64,000 nucleotides of DNA from Bowdeniella nasicola (GTDB lineage: Bacteria; Actinomycetota; Actinomycetes; Actinomycetales; Actinomycetaceae): positions 1 through 64,000 of the forward strand of contig NZ_FNQV01000004.1 in NCBI RefSeq assembly GCF_900107735.1. Reading direction: 5' to 3'. How positions within the stretch are numbered: position 1 is the stretch's first letter; every line of letters begins with the position of its first letter. A program made the position numbers and the translations under genes. Positions 58,194 to 64,000 of the stretch are shown piece after piece. The notes under the pieces were generated by a model. It saw only the letters and a program-made list of their open reading frames with translations. It had not been told where the DNA came from and searched no databases.

Positions 58194-58904
58194 ATGTCTC
58201 GCACCGTTCGCTCATCACTCTTACATCGCGTCGCGACGACGCTGATTGGCCCGGTCATCGGCGCGCTGCTCGGTCTCGTCACCGGCCTGCTCTTCGAGCT
58301 GGCTGTGTCCACGCCGTGGCTGTCGTTCAATGGCCTGTTCGGTTTCGGTGAGTACGTCGGGGAGCCCATCATGCTCGCCATCGCGACGCTCGCCGGGGCG
58401 CTCGGTGGCACGGTCTTCTCCGTCACGATGCTCTCCGAGGCGCTGCGCATGACGATTTCGCCCAAGGAGATCGAGATCGCGTGGGATGACGCCCGCGTGC
58501 AGGTACCGGCCGAGCTCGTGCGCTCCATCGTCGTCGACCGTGACTTCGTCGTCCTGGGCGATCACGATATCGAGCTGGCGCGCGTGCGCAACGACGTCGA
58601 TTCCGCCCACCTCGTCGATGCGCTGCTGGACTGCGGCTACACCTCGATCATCAACGGCGACCCCTTCGACTATGAGTTCCGCAGCGAGGAGGACTGCACG
58701 CTGTGCAACGACGTGAAGAAGCTGCTCTCGGCGCGGGCGCACGCGATCCGCGCGGGCGCGCACGGCGATGCGGAGCTGCTGCGCCGCCGTCTAGCCAGCC
58801 GCGGGGTCATGGTGCGCGATCTGCACCGTCGCGGACTGCGTCCCGTCGGACAGCAGTGGCGGGCCGTTGATGCCGACTTTCGGGAGCTCGCCGTCGTTGC
58901 GTAA
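58194..58904 (+). CDS. YqeB-family membrane protein
   Basis: A 236-residue protein like Bacillus YqeB. Two N-terminal helices (TLIGPVIGALLGLVTGLLFEL and AIATLAGALGGTVFSVTML) precede a cytoplasmic part with MTISPKEIEIAWDDARVQVP, VVLGDHDIELARV, INGDPFDYEFRSEEDCT and ASRGVMVRDLHRRGLRPVGQQWR, matching family blocks in order. The function is unknown. ATG 58194 follows AGGAGGGG; the frame from 58077 lacks such a site. Nearly touches the convergent exchanger gene (1 nt between stops). Confidence 0.8.
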   Translation: MSRTVRSSLLHRVATTLIGPVIGALLGLVTGLLFELAVSTPWLSFNGLFGFGEYVGEPIMLAIATLAGALGGTVFSVTMLSEALRMTISPKEIEIAWDDARVQVPAELVRSIVVDRDFVVLGDHDIELARVRNDVDSAHLVDALLDCGYTSIINGDPFDYEFRSEEDCTLCNDVKKLLSARAHAIRAGAHGDAELLRRRLASRGVMVRDLHRRGLRPVGQQWRAVDADFRELAVVA

Positions 58905-58905
58905 C

Positions 58906-60468
58906 CTAGCTCGCGACGATGACCGTCACGAGCACTATCTTTACTAGGATCCCCACCGCAAACAGTGCCGCGTACCCGGCTTCGATGCGATCGTCATCGC
59001 GCCGGGACGCGGCATACGCATATATGGCGGGCTGCCCCACGATGCCTGCGACGGCCCCGGCGGTGCGCGCGGCCGACAGGCCAAGCAGGCGCCCGGCGGC
59101 GACGGTGGCGAGCGTCGTGATGGTCACGACGACGATGGCGACGGCGCCGGCGGCAGCGCCCTGGGCGGTGAAGGCGAAGGACGCGAAGTTCGGCCCCGCG
59201 CTGAGGCCGACGGCCGCGAGGAAGATCAGCAGGCCCAGCTGCCGCAGCGTCAGGTTCGAGGCGAGCGGGAGCTGCCAGACGATCGGGCCGGTGCGCCCGA
59301 TATAGCCGAGGAGCATGCCCACCACGAGGGGGCCGGCGGCGGTGCCGAGGGAGAACGTCGTACCGCCGAGCGAGACCGTGACGAGGCCAAGGACGAGGCC
59401 GAGCGCCATGCCGACGCCCACCGATAGGGCCGAAAACGAGGAGATCGAACGCTCGGAATCGCCGAAGAACTGGGCGACGTCGTCGAAGGATTCGCGCGGC
59501 ACGACGACGAGCACGCGATCCGAGAGCTCGAGCACGAGATCGTCGGCGGCCAGCATCTCCTGATCGCCGCGCTTGACCCGGGTCATGACGCCGCCGAATC
59601 GGCCGGGCAGGTTCAGTTCGGCGACGGTTTTGCCGGCGAGCGTCGAATTGGATAGGACGAAGTGCTTGAAATCGACCTGGCCGCGATCGTGGGTGAGGTG
59701 CTCGGGCAGGCGCGAACCGACGGCGGCGATCGCTTTTTCGACGATGTCACGCGGGCCGACGAAGAGCACCTCATCGCCCGCACGCAATTCCTCACCGGGC
59801 GTGACGACGCGAGTGTGGCCCTCGCGGCGCAGGTAGCTCATGCGCAGGTGCTGCTCGGCGTAGCCGGGCACGCGGCGCACCGCCATCGGGCGGTCAACGC
59901 GCACCGAGACGGCCTCGATATCGCCGCTGGCTAGCGGCGCGGAGTCGCGCTTGCCGGGCCAGGAGCGGGTGACGACGGCGGCGACGACGATCATCGCGAC
60001 GATGACGCCGACGGGGTATCCGATGGCGTAGCCGACCGACGGCTCGTTCGACCCGGCCGCGGTGTTGGCTGCGGCGAGCGCCGGCGTCGTCGTGAGCGCA
60101 CCGGCGTAGACGCCCGCGCCGATCGGGGTGGAAACGCCGAGCAGCTTTGCCGCCGCGAGCGCACCTGCGGCCGCGAGCGCGAGGATGAGGGCCGCGACGC
60201 CGATGAGGGGCGCGGTGCGTTTCAGGTCGGCAAAGAACGGCTGGCCGGCGGCCAGCCCCACGAGGTAGACGAACAGAGCGAGGCCCAGGCTCTGGACGAG
60301 GGCGAGCTCGGCGCCGATATCCGGCACGGCGGCGCCGATGGCCAGGCCGACGAACAGCGCGCCGGCGGCCCCGAGCTTCAGCGGCCCAAGCGGGATCTGC
60401 CCGAGCAGCGAACCGAGGGCAACGACGAGGAAGATAGCAAGGAGTGGGGAGGCGGTAAGGAGGTCCAT
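58906..60468 (-). CDS. AspT/YidE-type exchanger with TrkA-C domains
   Basis: A 520-residue transporter of the aspartate:alanine exchanger family. Two membrane halves of about five helices flank a cytoplasmic pair of TrkA-C (RCK-C) domains (GEELRAGDEVLFVGPRD; LPGRFGGVMTRVKRGDQEMLAADDLVLELSDRVLVVVP). The repeated G-x-x-x-A-G-A-x-T-x-T-P-A block (GAGVYAGALTTTPALAAAN) and the second-half counterpart (AGIVGQPAIYAYA) are typical. The substrate is unknown. Its ATG overlaps the stop of the ABC exporter gene (TAATG). Confidence 0.85.
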   Translation of the reverse strand: MDLLTASPLLAIFLVVALGSLLGQIPLGPLKLGAAGALFVGLAIGAAVPDIGAELALVQSLGLALFVYLVGLAAGQPFFADLKRTAPLIGVAALILALAAAGALAAAKLLGVSTPIGAGVYAGALTTTPALAAANTAAGSNEPSVGYAIGYPVGVIVAMIVVAAVVTRSWPGKRDSAPLASGDIEAVSVRVDRPMAVRRVPGYAEQHLRMSYLRREGHTRVVTPGEELRAGDEVLFVGPRDIVEKAIAAVGSRLPEHLTHDRGQVDFKHFVLSNSTLAGKTVAELNLPGRFGGVMTRVKRGDQEMLAADDLVLELSDRVLVVVPRESFDDVAQFFGDSERSISSFSALSVGVGMALGLVLGLVTVSLGGTTFSLGTAAGPLVVGMLLGYIGRTGPIVWQLPLASNLTLRQLGLLIFLAAVGLSAGPNFASFAFTAQGAAAGAVAIVVVTITTLATVAAGRLLGLSAARTAGAVAGIVGQPAIYAYAASRRDDDRIEAGYAALFAVGILVKIVLVTVIVAS

Positions 60469-62255
60469 TAGTGCTCGATTCCGTAGCCGCGCAGACGCTT
60501 TTTCGCGGCGGTTGTGCCTTCATTCTGCAGCGCGAGGAGCTCGGCGTAAATACCGCCCGAGACGGCGAGATCGGCGGGCGCCCCCATCTCGTCGATGCGC
60601 CCGTCGCGCAGGGTGATGATGCGATCAACGCTCGAGATCGTGGAGAGCCGGTGGGCGATGATGAGCGAGGTCCGATCCGCCATGAGCGCGGCGAGCCCGG
60701 ATTGCACGAGGCGTTCGCTGCGCGTGTCCAGGGCGCTCGTGGCTTCGTCGAGCACGAGGATCGCGGGGTCCTTCACAATCGCGCGCGCCACCGAGATGCG
60801 CTGCTTCTGGCCACCCGAGAGTTTCAGGCCGCGTTCGCCGATGAGCGAATCGTAGCCGCGGGAAAACTTCGAGATGAAGCCGTCGGCGTTGGCGCGTGCC
60901 GCGGCGGCTTCGATGACGGCGCGGGGCGCATCCGGGTCCGCGTAGCCGATGTTCTCGGCGATGGTGCCCGAAAACAGGTTCGGCTCCTGGAAGACGACGC
61001 CGATCGCCGCGCGCAGCTGGCTGGTGGACAGGTCGCGCACGTCGTGACCCATGACGCGGATCGTGCCGGAGCGCACCTCGTATAGGCCCAGCAGGAGGTT
61101 GATGAGCGTCGTCTTGCCGCCACCGGATTCGCCGACGAACGCGACCTTCTCGCCGGGTTCGATCGCAAAGGAGACGCCCGCGAGCACGTCGGCGTCGTCG
61201 TCGTAGCCGAAACTCACGTCGTCGAATTCGACGGCGGGAACATCGGTGCGCAACTCCACCGTGCCGCGTACGGGTACGGGCGTTTCACGTTCGATGACGC
61301 GGAAGTAGTCCTTCGAACCGGCGATGGCGTGCTGGGCGCTGTCGACGATGTAGGACATTGAGGTGACGGGTGCGCGCGCCATGGTGACGAGTTGGATGAG
61401 CAGGACCATGTCGCCGACGCTGAAGCGGCCTTGCACGGTGTAGACAAAAATGATGGCGTAAATGCCGAAAAAGATCGCGGCCATGACGCCGCGGCGCAGC
61501 GCGTCCATGGCGTGCCAGTGCCGGGACTGATCGCGGGTGAGGCCGATCGTCTTCGCGAAGCGCTCGGCAAAGACCCGTAGCTCGCGGCGTTCCTGCACGA
61601 AGGATTTGACGACCTTGATCTGGGCGATGACCTCGGTGAAACGCCCGCCGGCGGCGTCGATCTCGTGGTTCTTCTTGCCCTCGATGACCTGCCAGCGCCG
61701 GGAGGTCAGCGCCGTGAGCCACAGGTAGATCGGGAAGACGATGGCGAGCAGCAGCGCGAGCGGCCAGGCATACAGCGCGGAGATCGCGAGGATCGCCACC
61801 GTCTGGATGAGCATCGTGAAAAAGGAGTTGGAAAACGCCTTCGCAAAGCCCGTGACCTCGGTGATGGAGCGATTCAGGCGCGAGACGATGCGGCCCGTCA
61901 GCTCGTTGTCGAAGTAGCGCTGCGGCAGTGCCAACAGCTTCGTGAAGTAGCGGTTGGACAGGATCTCGCGCATGCGTGCGCTCATGACGTCGCCCGCGTA
62001 GCCGCCGGCCGAGGAGATGAGGGTTGCGGCCAGTTCGACCGCCAGGAAGGCGGCAGCAAGCCACAGCACGGTGGTGACCGCGTCGCCGGCGGCGATGGCG
62101 CCCGTCGTCGCGTCGACGACGGTATCGGTGGCGCGGCCGATGATGAAGGGCGTGGCGAGGGCCAGGACGGCGGTCGCGACGGCGGCGAGCACGATTGCAA
62201 GATAGTAGGGTGCGAGCTCGCGCGTGAACGCAAGGATTTTGGCGAGGGGGCGCAT
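60468..62255 (-). CDS. ABC exporter, fused permease and ATPase
   Basis: A 595-residue half-transporter that works as a dimer to export an unknown lipid, peptide or drug. Six helices, with the intracellular loop YFDNELTGRIVSRLNRSITEV typical of type IV exporters, precede an ATPase with Walker A GESGGGKTT, signature LSGGQKQR, Walker B ILVLDEATSALD and H-loop IIAHRLST. The open frame also allows a TTG at 62267; ATG 62255 is chosen because TTGAAT lies 6 nt upstream. First gene of the pair with the exchanger. Confidence 0.9.
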   Translation of the reverse strand: MRPLAKILAFTRELAPYYLAIVLAAVATAVLALATPFIIGRATDTVVDATTGAIAAGDAVTTVLWLAAAFLAVELAATLISSAGGYAGDVMSARMREILSNRYFTKLLALPQRYFDNELTGRIVSRLNRSITEVTGFAKAFSNSFFTMLIQTVAILAISALYAWPLALLLAIVFPIYLWLTALTSRRWQVIEGKKNHEIDAAGGRFTEVIAQIKVVKSFVQERRELRVFAERFAKTIGLTRDQSRHWHAMDALRRGVMAAIFFGIYAIIFVYTVQGRFSVGDMVLLIQLVTMARAPVTSMSYIVDSAQHAIAGSKDYFRVIERETPVPVRGTVELRTDVPAVEFDDVSFGYDDDADVLAGVSFAIEPGEKVAFVGESGGGKTTLINLLLGLYEVRSGTIRVMGHDVRDLSTSQLRAAIGVVFQEPNLFSGTIAENIGYADPDAPRAVIEAAAARANADGFISKFSRGYDSLIGERGLKLSGGQKQRISVARAIVKDPAILVLDEATSALDTRSERLVQSGLAALMADRTSLIIAHRLSTISSVDRIITLRDGRIDEMGAPADLAVSGGIYAELLALQNEGTTAAKKRLRGYGIEH

Positions 62256-62319
62256 ATCTCTATTCAACGCCGTTCGGCGCGCGGCTCATCCCGGGTGCGG
62301 CTAGAGATTGGTCACGCCC

Positions 62320-62325
62320 TAGACT
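62320..62325 (+). promoter_or_regulatory. -10 box TAGACT of a probable leaderless promoter (mutT)
   Basis: TAGACT, 7 nt, then the ATG at 62333; no ribosome-binding site. Confidence 0.45.
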
Positions 62326-62332
62326 TGCTGGC

Positions 62333-62797
62333 ATGGTTCTCGTCGCTGCCGCCGCGCTGCTGCGCGGCTCCCAGCTGTTGTGTGCTCAGCGCTCCGCCCC
62401 GCCGGAGCTGGCCGGGCTGTGGGAGTTTCCGGGCGGGAAGGTCGAAGACGGCGAGGAGCCGCGCTCGGCCGCGCACCGGGAGCTCGCCGAAGAACTCGGG
62501 ATCGAGGTCGAGCTCGGGGAGCTCGTCGTCGGGCCGAATGCGGACGGTTCCTGGCCGGTGCTCGGCGATGCGCGGATGCTCGTGTGGCGCGGCGAGGTCG
62601 TCGGCGGTAGCCCGGCCGCACTGCAGGATCACGCGGACGTGCGCTGGGTGGAGCTAGCGGAGGCTCACACGCTCGCGTGGATCGAGGTCGATCGGCCGAT
62701 CCTAGCGGCGCTCATCGCGCTCGCGGGTGAGGAGTCTGTGCTTCAGCGTCAAGACCCGCAGCGGTTGGATCAAGGACCGCGACGACCAACGCCGTGA
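62333..62797 (+). CDS. mutT: MutT-type Nudix (d)NTP pyrophosphohydrolase
   Basis: A 154-residue Nudix hydrolase, probably removing 8-oxo-dGTP from the nucleotide pool. It has RSAPPELAGLWEFPGGKVEDGE followed by the Nudix box ending RELAEELGIEVE, and WEFPGGK is typical of MutT. The last 20 residues (QRQDPQRLDQGPRRPTP) are unlike the family and may be an extension past a lost stop. Divergent from the ABC exporter. Confidence 0.9.
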   Translation: MVLVAAAALLRGSQLLCAQRSAPPELAGLWEFPGGKVEDGEEPRSAAHRELAEELGIEVELGELVVGPNADGSWPVLGDARMLVWRGEVVGGSPAALQDHADVRWVELAEAHTLAWIEVDRPILAALIALAGEESVLQRQDPQRLDQGPRRPTP

Positions 62798-62856
62798 TCG
62801 CCAACACGTAAAGCGTCGTGAGTAGGTCTATAACCTGCACTTCCTATGCTGCCACG

Positions 62857-63555
62857 CTACCAGGCTTCGCCGGAGCCAAAGCCCTCGCCCTTGCGCTGCT
62901 CGCGCTGGCGCAGCTCGTCCTCGGCGTGGCGCTGGTTGTCCTCAAGCTCGTCCTGCTTGTCATCGAGCTTTGGTGTTGGCGTGACAGTGGAGTCGGGGAT
63001 CTTCTCCTCGGTTTCGCCGTCCGTCGTCGGTTGATCGGTGGGCTCGCCCTCGACGGCGCCCGCGGCGTCGCGCTGGCGCTGGTGGATGCGGTCCTCGTCG
63101 GCGGTGGAGCCGTCGCCGCCCTGGCCGTCCGTCGTGCACGGTTTGGAGGTCTCGGCGGCGAGGTTCATGCGTGCGAGGCCCTCGTCGTGCTTCCCGTCGG
63201 TGCCAAGCTTGAGCGCTTCGCCTTCGTAGGCGAGCGAGAGGTTGATGCGCACGCGACATTCGTCGCTGCCGGCGCGCGAGCCTGAGGTCTCGGTCGTGGG
63301 GACGCGGGTGAGGGCGCGCTCCAGCGGCGGGACCGCGCGGGAGTAGTCCTCGCTCATGAGGAGCGAGGTGCCCTCGTTATAGGGCGCGATCCAGCTGTGC
63401 GGCCCGGCGGGCACGATGAGGCCGTGGCCGCGGTAGATGCTGTCCCAGGTCTTGCCGGCGGTGCCGCGGCCCTGCCAGGCGCTCACGCTAAGCCAGGCAA
63501 GGACGAGGCCCACGAGGGCGAGCAGCGCGATGGCGGGGATACGGAGTTTAGACAT
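62857..63555 (-). CDS. TPR-type membrane-anchored protein of a Bat-like operon
   Basis: A 232-residue protein with an N-terminal helix (IPAIALLALVGLVLAWLSVSAW) and an extracellular TPR-like part (APYNEGTSLLMSEDYSRAVPPLERAL; CRVRINLSLAYEGEALKL), then a Gln/Glu/Asp-rich, probably disordered tail. Its ATG overlaps the end of the vWA gene by 8 nt. Bat operons (vWA proteins plus TPR proteins) are associated with MoxR ATPases and stress or envelope functions; the upstream partners are outside the window. Confidence 0.75.
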   Translation of the reverse strand: MSKLRIPAIALLALVGLVLAWLSVSAWQGRGTAGKTWDSIYRGHGLIVPAGPHSWIAPYNEGTSLLMSEDYSRAVPPLERALTRVPTTETSGSRAGSDECRVRINLSLAYEGEALKLGTDGKHDEGLARMNLAAETSKPCTTDGQGGDGSTADEDRIHQRQRDAAGAVEGEPTDQPTTDGETEEKIPDSTVTPTPKLDDKQDELEDNQRHAEDELRQREQRKGEGFGSGEAW

Positions 63556-64000
63556 CGAGACGCACCGCCTTATAGTGCCGGGCGAGCGCGAACAGTTCCC
63601 AGGCGATCAGCAGCGCGAGCGCGATCATGAACGGCCAGAAGACGCGCTCGGTGATCGCGACGTCCTTGCGGCCGTCCTCGGCGATCGTCGCCGCGTCGAT
63701 GGTCGTGGCGGCGGCGAGCGATCCCGGGCGGTGGACGTAGGGCACGCCGAGGGCGTTCGCGGCCTCGGATAGGGCCTTCTCGTCGAGCCGGGAGATCGCG
63801 TCGCCGCCGGAGTTCGGGTCCTTGATATAGGGTGCGTCAGTTCGGCTGGTGCCGTCGTATTCGCGCATCTTGCCGCCGGTCGTGGTGCCGTAGCCGAGGA
63901 CCGCGCCGCCATCGATCAGGGGTGCGAGCTCGGCGAAGGCGGCGGCGCTGCCGGTCTCGCCGGGGACGCCCTCCCCGCGCGTGGACTCGCCGTCGGTCAG
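63548..64000 (-). CDS. vWA-domain membrane protein (BatA/B-like), 3' part only
   Basis: The final 150 residues of a gene that enters from beyond base 64000. The first codons read LTDGESTRGEG, the TDG of the third MIDAS motif of a von Willebrand A domain, then AAAFAELAPLIDGGAVLGYGT and, at the end, one helix (VFWPFMIALALLIAWELFALA) followed by a short basic tail. The order vWA then TPR protein matches Bat operons. The start and the first two MIDAS motifs are outside the window. Confidence 0.75.
   Translation of the reverse strand: MTDGESTRGEGVPGETGSAAAFAELAPLIDGGAVLGYGTTTGGKMREYDGTSRTDAPYIKDPNSGGDAISRLDEKALSEAANALGVPYVHRPGSLAAATTIDAATIAEDGRKDVAITERVFWPFMIALALLIAWELFALARHYKAVRLDV

Noticed and set aside
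62818-63285. A 155-codon plus-strand frame with hydrophobic Leu/Ala/Val runs
   Set aside because: Antisense to the TPR-type protein, whose own frame has a clear membrane anchor and TPR-like helices and overlaps the vWA gene.

Overview
The window is high-GC, gene-dense DNA from a Gram-positive actinobacterium, probably Actinomycetales and possibly an Actinomycetaceae-like lineage. The support is a complete pupylation cassette (ATPase, Dop, Pup, PafA), DUF222/HNH and DUF3151 genes, a fused MrpAB antiporter subunit, a sortase-anchored LPXTG-type surface protein, and many promoters that put the start codon 6-7 nt after the -10 box. No ribosomal RNA or universal phylogenetic marker is present, so the genus is not claimed.

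Layout. 0-0.9 kb: the 5' end of an IS256-family element beside a degraded IS3-family copy. 1-8 kb: a lipoprotein, a LytR_C-domain protein, a nucleobase permease, a DUF4190/glutamine-amidotransferase pair, a CorA/CPBP pair, and a thiamine-binding protein coupled to a uracil-DNA glycosylase. 8-15 kb: a sucrase/ferredoxin-like protein, then the tightly coupled arc-dop-pup-pafA operon without any prcBA proteasome genes, then ketopantoate reductase. 15-23 kb: a three-gene DUF3151/GH13/unknown operon, hsp20 with CIRCE-like and HAIR-like operators, manA, an MFS transporter, DUF4921 and an aldo/keto reductase. 23-34 kb: a 1446-residue vWA surface protein, a TPP-riboswitch-controlled thiamine ABC transporter operon ending in a coupled lipoprotein, and a secreted repeat protein with an orphan coding fragment. 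34-40.5 kb: the Mrp (mnhA-G) antiporter operon. 40.6-46.7 kb: a DtxR-type regulator with an Fe-S membrane oxidoreductase and an MFS transporter, then dcd and an AMIN-like lipoprotein. 46.7-52.5 kb: tRNA-Gly(CCC), a membrane-anchored protein, and the threonine-degradation pair tdh-kbl, flanked by four disrupted genes. 52.5-58 kb: two secreted thermonuclease paralogues around a DUF222/HNH gene and a catalase. 58-64 kb: a YqeB-like protein, an AspT-type exchanger coupled to an ABC exporter, MutT, and the end of a Bat-type vWA/TPR operon.

How the genes work together. The Pup operon would tag proteins and unfold them, but its ATPase lacks the usual proteasome-docking tail and no 20S genes lie beside it, which suggests the Corynebacterium/Bifidobacterium type of proteasome-independent pupylation. 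Thiamine supply is represented twice (an MTH1187-type binding protein and riboswitch-controlled thiBPQ). Tdh and Kbl convert threonine to glycine and acetyl-CoA. Two features recur: five convergent gene pairs share one CTAG palindrome as both stop codons, and many transcripts look leaderless.
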